Source: Petropleomorpha daqingensis
GTDB lineage: Bacteria > Actinomycetota > Actinomycetes > Mycobacteriales > Geodermatophilaceae
Reading direction: 5' to 3'
Assembly (NCBI RefSeq): GCF_013408985.1
Contig: NZ_JACBZT010000001.1
Location: 2,976,001 to 3,040,000 of the forward strand
Length of the DNA: 64,000 bases
Positions 42,699 to 50,203 of the stretch are shown one piece after another (position 1 is the stretch's first letter; every line of letters starts with the position of its first letter). Below the pieces are notes generated by a model. The model had not been told where the DNA came from and ran no database searches. It worked only from the letters and a program-made list of their open reading frames with translations. The translations under genes and the position numbers were made by a program.

Positions 42699-43412
42699 GT
42701 GTCCCTGCCCCGTCCGGCCACCCGGCTCGGCATCGTCCTGGTCGCGCTCGTCGGCCTGCTGTTCGCCGGCCTCGGCGTCGCGTCCGCGCACGTCAGCGTG
42801 TCCTCGCCCGACGCCACCCAGGGTGGCTACGGCAAGATCGTCTTCCGCGTGCCCAACGAGAGCGACACGGCCAGCACGGTGAAGCTGCGCATCCAGCTGC
42901 CCACCGACCACCCGTTCGCGTCGGTGAGCACCGAGCCGATGCCCGGGTGGACGACGACGCTGACCCGGACGGCGCTGAACCCGCCGGAGAAGGACGACGA
43001 CGGCAACGAGATCACCGAGGCGGTCTCGGTCGTGGAGTTCGCCGCGGACCCGGGCAACCCGGGGATCGGCCCGGGCCAGTTCCAGGAGTTCTCGCTGTCG
43101 GTCGGACCGTTCCCGGACGCCAAGGCGCTGTCGTTCGCCGCGGTGCAGACCTACAGCGACGGCACCGAGACCGCGTGGATCGACCCGACCGTCGAGGGGC
43201 AGCCGGAGCCGGACCACCCGGCGCCGACGCTGACGGTGGGGGCGTCGTCGTCCTCGTCCTCGGATGGGGGCTCGTCGTCGGCGTCGTCGTCCTCCGATGG
43301 CTCGAGCAGCACCGGGACCGTGGCGCTGATCCTGTCGATCGTGGCGCTCGTGCTCGGCGGCGCCGGTGTCGTCCTGGGGCTGCGAGCCGGGCGACGTACC
43401 GTGTCCTCGTGA
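42699..43412 (+). CDS. YcnI family (DUF1775) copper-associated surface protein
   Basis: A 237-residue exported protein. Signal peptide (LGIVLVALVGLLFAGLGVASA) leaves the mature start HVSVSSPDATQGGYGKIVFRVPNES, the conserved N-terminal His of YcnI that binds Cu(II) in this family. A Ser-rich linker (SSSSSSDGGSSSAS) leads to a single C-terminal membrane helix (TVALILSIVALVLGGAGVVLGL). GTG at 42699 follows GAGGAGAG. The stop overlaps the SCO start. YcnI is thought to pass copper among CopC, CopD and SCO. Confidence 0.93.
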   Translation: MSLPRPATRLGIVLVALVGLLFAGLGVASAHVSVSSPDATQGGYGKIVFRVPNESDTASTVKLRIQLPTDHPFASVSTEPMPGWTTTLTRTALNPPEKDDDGNEITEAVSVVEFAADPGNPGIGPGQFQEFSLSVGPFPDAKALSFAAVQTYSDGTETAWIDPTVEGQPEPDHPAPTLTVGASSSSSSDGGSSSASSSSDGSSSTGTVALILSIVALVLGGAGVVLGLRAGRRTVSS

Positions 43413-44083
43413 GTGGGTCCGTGCGCAACCGGCTGGCCGTCCTGCTCTCCGCGGGGCTGCTGCTGGCCGGTTGCGGCGGGTCCGGCGGCTCGTCGGGCAC
43501 CGAGGTGTCGCAGGCCGGGGCCGAGCACTCGCACTCCGCGCCGGCCCAGGTCCGGGGGGACGACGGCGGCACCTACGCCGGCATCGACCTGGACCCGCCC
43601 TACCAGCGGCCGTCGTTCACGCTCACCGACACCTCCGGCGCGGCCTACGACTTCACGACCGCCACGCAGGGCCGGCCGACGCTGCTCTTCTTCGGCTACA
43701 CGAACTGCCCCGACGTCTGCCCGACGACGTTCGCCGACATCGCCGTCGCGCTGCGCAAGCTCGACCCGGCGGTGGCCGCGCAGATCCAGGTCGTGTTCGT
43801 GACCACCGACCCGGCCCGCGACACCCCGCAGGTGATCCGCGAGTGGCTGGACCGGTTCGACGCCGACCTGCCGACGCCGTTCGTCGGGCTGACCGGCGAC
43901 CAGGCGACGCTGGACCAGGCGCAGCTGTCCGCGGGGGTGCCGCTCGCCCAGGACGGCGGGCAGACGCATTCCGCGCTGCTGCTGCTCTACGGGGCCGACG
44001 ACAAGGCGCACGTGGCCTTCGACGCCGGGAACACGCCCAAGGACATCGCGTCGGACCTCGCGAAGGTCGCCGCCGGGTCGTGA
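43409..44083 (+). CDS. SCO1/SenC family copper chaperone lipoprotein
   Basis: A 224-residue lipoprotein. The lipobox LLLAGC near residue 20 gives lipid attachment. The thioredoxin-like core carries the copper-binding CPDVC at residues 100-104 and the third ligand His 187 (THSALLLLY). These are the standard SCO residues for Cu insertion into the CuA site of cytochrome c oxidase. A small His-rich piece (EHSHSA) after the lipobox could also bind copper. GTG at 43409 overlaps the YcnI stop, and its stop overlaps the next gene. Confidence 0.93.
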   Translation: MSGSVRNRLAVLLSAGLLLAGCGGSGGSSGTEVSQAGAEHSHSAPAQVRGDDGGTYAGIDLDPPYQRPSFTLTDTSGAAYDFTTATQGRPTLLFFGYTNCPDVCPTTFADIAVALRKLDPAVAAQIQVVFVTTDPARDTPQVIREWLDRFDADLPTPFVGLTGDQATLDQAQLSAGVPLAQDGGQTHSALLLLYGADDKAHVAFDAGNTPKDIASDLAKVAAGS

Positions 44084-45132
44084 GGCGACTGCTCGTCGTC
44101 CTGCTCTGCGTGCTGGCTGCGCTGGTGGTGGCGGGGCCGGCCCAGGCCCACGTCGGGGGCGGTACGGCCGGGAGTGATTTCGACGGCCGGGTGCTGGCGG
44201 TGACGCCGCCGATGCCCGGCGTCTCGGTGCGGGTGCTGCAGTTCGGCGACGACGTCGAGCTGGTCAACGCATCGGCGACCGAGGTGGTGGTGCCCGGCTA
44301 CACCGACGAGCCGTACCTGCGGATCGGCCCGGACGGCGTCTGGCGCAACCGGAACAGCCCGTCGACCTACATCAACCTGGATCCGTCCGGCCGCGCTCCG
44401 CTGCCCTCGTACGCGGACGCGCACGCCGACCCCGACTGGGAGCGGGTCTCGACGGACGCGGCCTACGTGTGGCACGACCACCGCACGCACTGGATGATCG
44501 CCGGCCAGTTGCCGCCGGCGGTCGCCGCCGACCCGTCGCGGCCGCACCGGGTGTTCGAGTGGTCGATCCCGGTGTCCTACGGGTCCTCGAAGGCGGTCGT
44601 GACGGGCGAGCTGACCTGGAGTCCGCCGCCGTCGCCGTGGCTGGTGTGGCCGGCGTACCTGCTGCTCGCGCTGGTCGGGGTCGTGTCCGGTCTCGTGGCG
44701 CGGTCGCCGCGGCCGGTGGGCGTGCTGCTGTCCGTGGGCGCTGCGGCGGCGCTGTGGCACGGGCTCGCGACCCCGGCGCCGGCGGCGTCGGTCGGGTCGC
44801 ACACGGGGGCGGTGGTGTCGGCGCTGCTGCCGGCGGTGCTGGTGCTGCTGATCGCGGTGCTCGGTGTGCGCTCGGCGTGGCGCGGCCGCGGGGTGATGAC
44901 CGGGCTGATGGCGCTGCTGCTCGGCTGGCTGCTCCTCGTCGAGGGTCTGCCGGACGTCGACGTCCTGTGGACCTCGCACGTGCTGTCGAGCGGGCCGTCG
45001 TTGCTGGGGCGGGCTGCCGTCGCGGTGATGGTGGCGCTCGGGGCCGGTCTGGTGGTCGGTGGTGCCTTCGCCGCCCGGCGCTTCCGCGATGCTCGTCCGG
45101 CCTCGGCGAGCGCCGTTACCGGCGCGGGTTGA
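44080..45132 (+). CDS. Unnamed extracytoplasmic/membrane protein of the copper operon with HDHRTHWM motif
   Basis: A 350-residue protein. Signal peptide (LLVVLLCVLAALVVAGPAQA-H) again exposes an N-terminal His in the mature form. The external domain contains AAYVWHDHRTHWMIAGQLP, a His-Asp-His-Arg-Thr-His cluster suited to metal binding. Residues about 185-335 contain five or six membrane helices (WLVWPAYLLLALVGVVSGLVA, LLPAVLVLLIAVLGV, MTGLMALLLGWLLLVEG). No named family is recognised. Translational overlap (GTGA) with the SCO gene and three mature N-terminal His proteins in a row suggest a role in copper handling. Confidence 0.82.
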   Translation: MRRLLVVLLCVLAALVVAGPAQAHVGGGTAGSDFDGRVLAVTPPMPGVSVRVLQFGDDVELVNASATEVVVPGYTDEPYLRIGPDGVWRNRNSPSTYINLDPSGRAPLPSYADAHADPDWERVSTDAAYVWHDHRTHWMIAGQLPPAVAADPSRPHRVFEWSIPVSYGSSKAVVTGELTWSPPPSPWLVWPAYLLLALVGVVSGLVARSPRPVGVLLSVGAAAALWHGLATPAPAASVGSHTGAVVSALLPAVLVLLIAVLGVRSAWRGRGVMTGLMALLLGWLLLVEGLPDVDVLWTSHVLSSGPSLLGRAAVAVMVALGAGLVVGGAFAARRFRDARPASASAVTGAG

Positions 45133-45145
45133 CCTGGACGAACTG

Positions 45146-45177
45146 GGGTTGAGCCGCAGCAGCCCGCGGCTCAACCC
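45146..45177 (+). terminator. Terminator of the copper operon
   Basis: GGGTTGAGCCGC pairs perfectly with GCGGCTCAACCC across an 8-base loop, followed by TTTCCC. It starts 13 bases after the last stop of the operon. Confidence 0.88.
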
Positions 45178-45250
45178 TTTCCCGACCGGCTCGACCCGGG
45201 CCTGAGTGCACGTTCCGAACCCCATCGGTGTCCTTCGTGAGACCGTTCAC

Positions 45251-45276
45251 ACGGCGTGTTCGTGTCAACACGCCGT
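45251..45276. other. Perfect inverted repeat upstream of the M23 peptidase gene
   Basis: ACGGCGTGTT and AACACGCCGT flank a 6-base centre (CGTGTC). It lies just before the response-regulator-like repeats. It could be an operator or a second hairpin. Confidence 0.55.
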
Positions 45277-45283
45277 ACAGGGG

Positions 45284-45313
45284 GTTACGAATCGGTCACG
45301 CAACGCTTTACAT
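45284..45313 (+). promoter_or_regulatory. MtrA-like direct repeats and -10 box for the M23 peptidase
   Basis: GTTACG (45284-45289) and GTCACG (45295-45300) repeat with an 11-base period, the layout used by the OmpR-type regulator MtrA, which controls cell-wall hydrolase genes in actinobacteria. TTACAT at 45308-45313 may be the -10 box. The leader then holds two small hairpins (GGGGG-AGA-CCCCC and GGCCCG-GAT-CGGGCC) before the gene. Confidence 0.5.
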
Positions 45314-45367
45314 GGGGGAGACCCCCACGGGCCCGGATCGGGCCGCTTCCCCGAGACGGGCAGGTGC

Positions 45368-46129
45368 ATGAGCGCGCGGATCGACGACGCCGACCTCCTC
45401 GAGCGGCCGGCACGGCCTTCCGCCCGCCGCGGTCAGCACGGCCGCCCTCGGCGCACGCACCGGCTGCACCGCCGTCCCCTCGCCCTGCTGGTGGCGCTCG
45501 TCGCCGGCGGCCTTGCCGCGGGCGTCGTCGGCTTCCACGGCATCACCCCTGCTTCAGCCGAGGCGACCTCGGTGCTCGCCGCCCGGCAGGCGCTCGACAC
45601 CAGCGAGCAGGGCGGCGAAATCATGCCGATGGCCTCGATCACCGAGGCAGAGGCGCAGGCCCGGCTGCAGGAGGTGGCCGCTTCCCGGGCCGCCCGCGCC
45701 GAGGCCGAGGCCGCCGCTCGCGAGGCCGCCCGTCCGAAGGCCGTGCTTCCGGTCAACGGCGCCCGCCTGACCACCTGCTTCTGCATGCGCTGGGGAACCA
45801 TGCACTGGGGCATCGACCTCGCCGCCCCGATGCTGACCCCGGAGTACGCGGCCATGGACGGCGTCGTGCTCAGGGCCGGGGCGGCCAGCGGTTTCGGTCT
45901 GGCCGTCTACATCCTCCACGAGAACGGCGACGTCACCGTCTACGGCCACATGGAGAAGATCCTCGTGAAGGTCGGCGACTACGTCGAGGCCGGCCAGCAG
46001 ATCGCGCTGCTGGGTCAGCGCGGCCAGTCCACCGGCCCGCACCTGCACTTCGAGGTGCACCAGGGCGGCATCAACGGCAAGAAGATCGACCCCATCCCGT
46101 GGCTGCGCGAGCGCGGCGTCTCCATCTGA
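45368..46129 (+). CDS. M23 family metallopeptidase (peptidoglycan endopeptidase)
   Basis: A 253-residue exported protein. A long basic N-terminus precedes a membrane/signal helix (LALLVALVAGGLAAGVVGF), then an Ala/Glu-rich coiled-coil (AEAQARLQEVAASRAARAEAEAAAREAARP). The LytM/M23 domain follows: MHWGIDLAAPMLTPEY (metal His and Asp), VYGHMEKILVKVGDYVEAGQQIALLGQRGQSTGPHLHFEVHQGG (HxH metal site). All zinc ligands are present. It should cut peptidoglycan cross-links. ATG at 45368 has GGGCAGGTGC upstream. Promoter repeats suggest MtrA control, as for other actinobacterial M23 and NlpC/P60 genes. Confidence 0.92.
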   Translation: MSARIDDADLLERPARPSARRGQHGRPRRTHRLHRRPLALLVALVAGGLAAGVVGFHGITPASAEATSVLAARQALDTSEQGGEIMPMASITEAEAQARLQEVAASRAARAEAEAAAREAARPKAVLPVNGARLTTCFCMRWGTMHWGIDLAAPMLTPEYAAMDGVVLRAGAASGFGLAVYILHENGDVTVYGHMEKILVKVGDYVEAGQQIALLGQRGQSTGPHLHFEVHQGGINGKKIDPIPWLRERGVSI

Positions 46130-46142
46130 TGCAATCGCCCGT

Positions 46143-46556
46143 GTGAGCCGGGCGACCGAGGAGAACAACCGGCGGCTGCTGCGCGCTCGGGACGCGATGG
46201 ACCGCTCGTACGCCGAACCGCTCGACGTCCCCACCCTGGCGCGGATCGCGCACGTCTCCGAGGCCCACTTCATCCGGTCGTTTCGCGCGACCTTCGGCGA
46301 GACCCCGAACCGCTACCTGCAGCGGCGGCGGGTCGAGCGGGCGATGTGGCTGCTGCGCTCGACCGACAAGAGCGTCACCGACATCTGCATGGACGTCGGC
46401 TTCGCCAGCCTCGGCACGTTCAGCCGGGTCTTCCGCGACATCGTCGGCGAGCCGCCGAGCGTCTACCGCGAGCGCGGGCCGCTGCCGCCCGTGCCGTCCT
46501 GCTTCGCGATGGCCTGGACCAGACCGAGCAGTTTTGGAGAAGCCCCAGGTCGGTGA
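46143..46556 (+). CDS. AraC-type helix-turn-helix regulator (DNA-binding domain only)
   Basis: A 137-residue protein consisting almost entirely of an AraC DNA-binding domain: AMDRSYAEPLDVPTLARIAHVSEAHFIRSFRATFGETPNRYLQRRRVERAMWLLRSTDKSVTDICMDVGFASLGTFSRVFRDIVGEPPSVYRER, both helix-turn-helix units intact. A sensor domain is missing, so it may act constitutively or with a partner. GTG at 46143 is only 13 bases after the M23 stop. The next gene, a VOC protein, is the usual partner of this regulator class. Confidence 0.88.
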   Translation: MSRATEENNRRLLRARDAMDRSYAEPLDVPTLARIAHVSEAHFIRSFRATFGETPNRYLQRRRVERAMWLLRSTDKSVTDICMDVGFASLGTFSRVFRDIVGEPPSVYRERGPLPPVPSCFAMAWTRPSSFGEAPGR

Positions 46557-46576
46557 GGCCTTCTAGCGTTCTGCCC

Positions 46577-46987
46577 ATGTTGAACTCACTCGGCACCACG
46601 CAGATCTACGTCACCGACCAGGACAAGGCGCTGGACTTCTACGTCGGCAAGCTCGGCATGGAGGTCCGCGAGGACGTCGACCTCGGCTTCATGCGCTGGC
46701 TGACCATCAACGTCCCCGGGGACGCCGGCCGCGGCATCCTCCTCGAGGTCCCCGGCCCGCCGTCGATGAGCGAGGAGACCGCGGCGCAAGTTCGCGAGCT
46801 GCTCAGCAAGGGCGCGACCGGCGGCCACCTCTTCTTCCGCTGCGACGACGCGCACAAGACCTACGCCGAGCTCAAGGAGAAGGGCGTCGACATCAGCGAG
46901 GAGCCGGTCGACCAGCCCTACGGCATCGACTTCGGTCTCCGCGACCCCTTCGGCAACCACCTCCGCATCGCGCAGATGAAGGGCTGA
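46577..46987 (+). CDS. VOC family (glyoxalase-like) protein
   Basis: A 136-residue vicinal-oxygen-chelate protein with two beta-alpha-beta-beta-beta units (TTQIYVTDQDKALDFYVGKLGMEVREDVDLG, ILLEVPG and TGGHLFFRCDDAHKTYAELKEKGVDISEEPVDQPYGIDFGLRDPFGNHLRIAQ). The His, Glu and C-terminal acidic positions compatible with metal binding are present. Relatives confer resistance or act as dioxygenases; the activity is unknown. ATG at 46577 is exactly 7 bases after a TAGCGT box, so the gene is likely leaderless with its own promoter, probably controlled by the AraC neighbour. Confidence 0.9.
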   Translation: MLNSLGTTQIYVTDQDKALDFYVGKLGMEVREDVDLGFMRWLTINVPGDAGRGILLEVPGPPSMSEETAAQVRELLSKGATGGHLFFRCDDAHKTYAELKEKGVDISEEPVDQPYGIDFGLRDPFGNHLRIAQMKG

Positions 46988-47070
46988 CACCCGCTCGCCA
47001 CCCCTCCGCCGCTTCGCCGTTCCAGCCCTGTACAGTTGCCAACGGCTCCGGGAGCACCGGACCAGAGCAA

Positions 47071-47143
47071 GGGGCTGTGGCGCAGCTGGTAGCGCACCAC
47101 ACTGGCAGTGTGGGGGTCAGGGGTTCGAGTCCCCTCAGCTCCA
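47071..47143 (+). tRNA. tRNA-Ala (anticodon GGC)
   Basis: A 73-base cloverleaf. The acceptor stem GGGGCTG pairs with CAGCTCC and includes the G3-U70 wobble that defines alanine tRNAs. The anticodon arm CCACA-CTGGCAG-TGTGG carries GGC at 47104-47106, and the T arm holds GGTTCGAGTCC. The discriminator is A; the CCA end is not encoded. A TACAGT box at 47031-47036 may be its -10. Confidence 0.97.
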
Positions 47144-47227
47144 CCCCGTTGACCAGGCCGTTCTCCCTCGGGAGAGCGGCCTGCGTCGTCTCTGGTGCGG
47201 TACCGCCGAGGCTTCAGCCGCGGGTCC

Positions 47228-48418
47228 TCACCGCGCCTCCTCCGATATCGATCGTTCGAGGGGGGTCCGGGCGGCGGGGGTGACGACGGCCCCCTGGAGT
47301 CGGTGCTGGAGCGTCGCTGCGGCTCGTTCGATCGCCTGCGCGGCGGCGACGCCGCGGTCGGCGAGCACGGTCGTGCGGACGTCGCCGTGCGGGGTGACGG
47401 CCCACGAGCCGATGATCTCGCCGTCCCACCAGAGGGTGGGGCCGATGTTGCCGGCTCGGTCGAACAGACTGCGGCTGTCGATGCCGAGGAACCAGTCGCG
47501 GGACTTCCAGCCCATCGGGGTGGGGTCGAGGGCGGGGAGCAGGGTCGCCGTCGGCTCCGGCTCTTCGGAGCCGGGCTCGTCGTCGGGATCGGTGAGCGTG
47601 ATGCCCTCGGCGCCGTGCAGGTCGACGGTCTCGATCGGTAGCTGTGCGAGCGCCTGGCCCGTGGTGGTCTTGGTCCAGCCGGTCCACCACTGCAGGTCCT
47701 CGAACGTGGCGGGTCCGAACCGGGTCAGCCAGCGGCGGGCGAGGTCGCGCTGCGCGCGGATCGGATCGACGTCGGGCAGCCCGTCGGGCCACCACTGCCC
47801 GATCGGTTCCCATCGGTGGTGGCGGCTGGTCCAGGGGCCGGTCGGGGTGCCACGCACGAGCCGGCCGGCGGCGCTCATGAGCGTCAACAGCGAGGTGGTG
47901 ACGAGCTGCGGGCGCTCGGAGGGGGCTCGCGCGGGGATGCGGGTGGCCAGGGCCGGCTCGTCGCTGCGCAGTTGCCCGCCGGTGGCCGTCCCGCGCCGGG
48001 AGAGGGCTCGCTCGACCCGTCGCTCCAGCTCGTCGATCCAGGCGGCGGGATCGCCGTCGACGGGCGGTTCGCTCCCGTTGCGCTCCAGCTGGCTGATCAG
48101 GCGCCGCCGCAGCACCGCGGCCAAGGGGGTGCTGACCGCCGCCTGGACCAGCGGGATGTCCTCGCGCGGGAAGACGAACAGGGTGCGCCGCATCGCCATC
48201 CACCGGACCAGGCTGCGTCGGTCGTACAGGGCCGCGGACACGTCGCTCAGCGTCGAGGCGGCGCTGCGGGCGAGCACGGACAGGTAGACCGAGGCCGGAT
48301 CGGTGGCGTGCAGGGCGACCAGCGATCGCGTCACCTCCTCCGGCGTCCCGGCGGCGCCGGCGAGGTGGTGTCGTCGCACCATCGCGCGCCGGCGGTCGTG
48401 CATCGACACAGTCCGCAC
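47228..48418 (-). CDS. Winged-helix DNA-binding protein, AlkZ/YcaQ-like (HTH_42)
   Basis: A 396-residue protein of the HTH_42 superfamily that includes the DNA glycosylases AlkZ and YcaQ. The family region reads RSLVALHATDPASVYLSVLARSAA; where AlkZ and YcaQ have QxD or QxQ, this protein has H-A-T-D, so its catalytic activity is uncertain. Further family marks are DRRSLVRWMAMRRTLFVFPRED and DLQWWTGW. GTG at 48418 has GGGAGG five bases upstream and is preferred over a longer frame. It faces a TetR gene across a 92-base AT-rich gap. Interstrand crosslink or alkyl-base repair is the family's known role. Confidence 0.82.
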   Translation of the reverse strand: MRTVSMHDRRRAMVRRHHLAGAAGTPEEVTRSLVALHATDPASVYLSVLARSAASTLSDVSAALYDRRSLVRWMAMRRTLFVFPREDIPLVQAAVSTPLAAVLRRRLISQLERNGSEPPVDGDPAAWIDELERRVERALSRRGTATGGQLRSDEPALATRIPARAPSERPQLVTTSLLTLMSAAGRLVRGTPTGPWTSRHHRWEPIGQWWPDGLPDVDPIRAQRDLARRWLTRFGPATFEDLQWWTGWTKTTTGQALAQLPIETVDLHGAEGITLTDPDDEPGSEEPEPTATLLPALDPTPMGWKSRDWFLGIDSRSLFDRAGNIGPTLWWDGEIIGSWAVTPHGDVRTTVLADRGVAAAQAIERAAATLQHRLQGAVVTPAARTPLERSISEEAR

Positions 48419-48474
48419 GCCGACCTCCCTGCCCCCCGGTCGATCCGAGGCGTCGCAGCGAACCATATCAATAC

Positions 48475-48503
48475 TTGCTCATATCGAGATGCATGCGTAT
48501 CGT
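48475..48503 (+). promoter_or_regulatory. Promoter of the TetR gene (leaderless)
   Basis: TTGCTC (48475-48480) and TATCGT (48498-48503) are 17 bases apart in an AT-rich gap. TATCGT ends 7 bases before GTG at 48511, which fits a leaderless start there. A loose dyad (ATAC at 48471, GTAT at 48497) spans the spacer and could be the TetR site. Confidence 0.55.
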
Positions 48504-48510
48504 GTTGGTT

Positions 48511-49107
48511 GTGAGCGAGGAGCGGGGCCGCCCGGGACGCAAGCGTGATCACACCCGCGACGCCGTGATCCTGGACGCGACGTTGGCCGTGCTGGCCGAG
48601 CAGGGCTACGACCGGATGACGATCGACATGGTGGCGGCCCGGACGGGCATGGCCCGGGCGACGGTGTACCGGCGGTGGCCGACCAAGGCCGACCTGGTCC
48701 TTCAGGCGGTGTCCGGCATGAGCAGCGGCGACGTCGACGCCGCGCACCTGCCCGACACCGGAACGCTGCGCGGCGACCTGGCCGCGATGATCCGTCCCTT
48801 CGACGATGAGCAGCAGCAAGTACGCATCCAGGCCGTGGCCGGTCTGCTGGCGGTGGCCAAGGCCGACCCTCGCCTCGCCGACATCGTCGCGGGCGCGGGC
48901 ATCGGACCGTGGGTCGAGGCCGGTCGGACCCTCATCCGGCGCGCGGTCGAGCGCGGCGAGTTCCGGCCACCGGTCGATCTGGACACCCTGGCCGAGCTCA
49001 TCCCGATGATGTGCATCGCGCGTGCGGTGCAGCAGCTCCCGATCACCCGCGAATTCAGCCTCACCCTGATCGACGGCGTCCTGCTCCCCGCCCTGCGCGG
49101 CGGCTGA
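48511..49107 (+). CDS. TetR-family regulator next to a VOC gene
   Basis: A 198-residue regulator. The helix-turn-helix is RDAVILDATLAVLAEQGYDRMTIDMVAARTGMARATVYRRWPTKADLVLQAVSGM, with the YRRWPTK recognition helix common in this class; the rest is a TetR_C_11-like ligand domain. The GTG at 48511 is supported by a leaderless promoter; an ATG at 48493 in the same frame is the alternative. It is followed after 46 bases by a VOC protein and faces an AlkZ-like gene, either of which may be its target. Confidence 0.88.
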   Translation: MSEERGRPGRKRDHTRDAVILDATLAVLAEQGYDRMTIDMVAARTGMARATVYRRWPTKADLVLQAVSGMSSGDVDAAHLPDTGTLRGDLAAMIRPFDDEQQQVRIQAVAGLLAVAKADPRLADIVAGAGIGPWVEAGRTLIRRAVERGEFRPPVDLDTLAELIPMMCIARAVQQLPITREFSLTLIDGVLLPALRGG

Positions 49108-49153
49108 CCGTCCCAGCACCGGCCCGGAACCCCCTATCGAAAGGCGGCCCGTC

Positions 49154-49600
49154 ATGAGCGTCACCACGACCACCCACGTCAACTTCCGCGGTCAGGCGCG
49201 CGAGGCGCTGGAGTTCTACCGGTCGGTGTTCGGCGGCGATATCTCACTCGCCACCTACACCGACATCCACGCCGTCGAGGACCCCGCCCAGGCACAGCAG
49301 GTCGCGTTCGGACGGCTCGACGCGCCCAGCGGCTTCGCCCTCATGGCCTACGACGTCCAGCCGTCCAAGGGCTACGACCCCGGCACGAACCCCTTCTACA
49401 TCACCCTGCAGGGCACCGACGGCGCTGAGATCCAGCCGCTGTGGAACGGCTTGGCCGCCGATGCCCAGGCGGTGCTGATCCCGCTGGCGCCGGCTCCCTT
49501 CGCGCCGCTGTACGGCATGCTCACCGACCGCTACGGTGTGACGTGGATCGTCGGCGTCGACACCGCTCCCTCCCACCCAGTCTCGAGTGACGCCCACTGA
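49154..49600 (+). CDS. PhnB-like VOC family protein
   Basis: A 148-residue protein of the PhnB/3-demethylubiquinone-methyltransferase-like branch of the VOC superfamily (THVNFRGQAREALEFYRSVFGGDISLATYTDIHA, FALMAYDV, NPFYITLQGTDGAEIQPLWNGLA, FAPLYGMLTDRYGVTWIVGVD). Despite old names it has no methyltransferase motif. The conserved start NFxGxAREALEFYxxVFGG is diagnostic. ATG at 49154 follows AAAGGCGG. Likely cotranscribed with the TetR gene 46 bases upstream. Confidence 0.9.
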   Translation: MSVTTTTHVNFRGQAREALEFYRSVFGGDISLATYTDIHAVEDPAQAQQVAFGRLDAPSGFALMAYDVQPSKGYDPGTNPFYITLQGTDGAEIQPLWNGLAADAQAVLIPLAPAPFAPLYGMLTDRYGVTWIVGVDTAPSHPVSSDAH

Positions 49601-49904
49601 CCCTTCGGCAGGGGTTCGGTCACGCACCGCGAGACGCCCATCGGGGGATAACCCGCCTTGCGCATGCTGCCGCAGCTATGCGGGCTCCGCGCGGCCCCGC
49701 CCACCAGAAAAGACCCTGCGTCGTCTCCCCTTGCCGCGCCTGTCGAGGCGGCCCGATCTGGGACGGCGCGCGTCCCCATCGTTCGGATTGGCAACGGTTC
49801 CCAGGGGGAGGGAAGCTTCATCCCGAGGGGCCTCTGCTTCGAACAGTGTGAGCGGGTCGCCTCCCCATTCCAGCGCGCGCTGGGTGGGGTCGGAAGGCGC
49901 CATC
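49601..49904. other. Gene-free stretch of 304 bases
   Basis: No convincing frame, tRNA or strong hairpin was found here. Base composition is somewhat less GC-rich than in the neighbouring genes, with runs such as AGAAAAGACC. Short frames on both strands have poor codon bias. It may hold a promoter for the next small gene or be remnant DNA. Confidence 0.5.
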
Positions 49905-50078
49905 GTGGAACAGAGTGAGCGGGTGACCTGGGAGGACTGCCCGAACTGCGGGCGACGAGCGGCCGTCGGCTGGTCGAATGAGTGGCCCGTGGAGTTCGAC
50001 TGCCCAGGCGGCTGCGTCGTGGACAGGGAGCAGGTCGAATCCATCGCCGCCGAGCAGGTGAGACCGCCGATCACCTGA
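49905..50078 (+). CDS. Small zinc-ribbon-like protein (57 aa)
   Basis: A 57-residue acidic protein with two Cys pairs, WEDCPNCGRRAAVG and FDCPGGCVVD, spaced like a small zinc ribbon. Codon bias is reasonable. GTG at 49905 is used; the frame is open far upstream, so the N-terminus is uncertain. No known family is named. Zinc-ribbon mini-proteins often bind nucleic acid or act as adaptors, but the function here is unknown. Confidence 0.55.
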   Translation: MEQSERVTWEDCPNCGRRAAVGWSNEWPVEFDCPGGCVVDREQVESIAAEQVRPPIT

Positions 50079-50120
50079 CCGACGCGCCTGTGGCCGCCTG
50101 ACAGGGATCACCCGGAGGCC

Positions 50121-50182
50121 TGCCCTCCTGCCGAGCCGGCCGGTTGTCCCCGGCAGGACCATGTGGGACAACCGCGAGGGCA
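50121..50182. terminator. Nested hairpin between the small zinc-ribbon and ANTAR genes
   Basis: An inner stem CGGTTGTCCC/GGGACAACCG (50141-50150 and 50165-50174, 14-base loop) is enclosed by TGCCCTC/GAGGGCA (50121-50127 and 50176-50182). It lies between convergent genes and probably ends transcription from both sides. Confidence 0.6.
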
Positions 50183-50203
50183 GAGCAGGAGCGTCAAAGC
50201 CTG

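Noticed and set aside
45178-45367. A c-di-AMP (ydaO) riboswitch before the M23 peptidase
   Set aside because: The conserved ydaO core elements could not be found; only small hairpins and direct repeats are visible.
47071-47160. tRNA-Ala as an integration site for an island covering 47-55 kb
   Set aside because: No repeat of the tRNA 3' end was found later in the window and no integrase gene is present.
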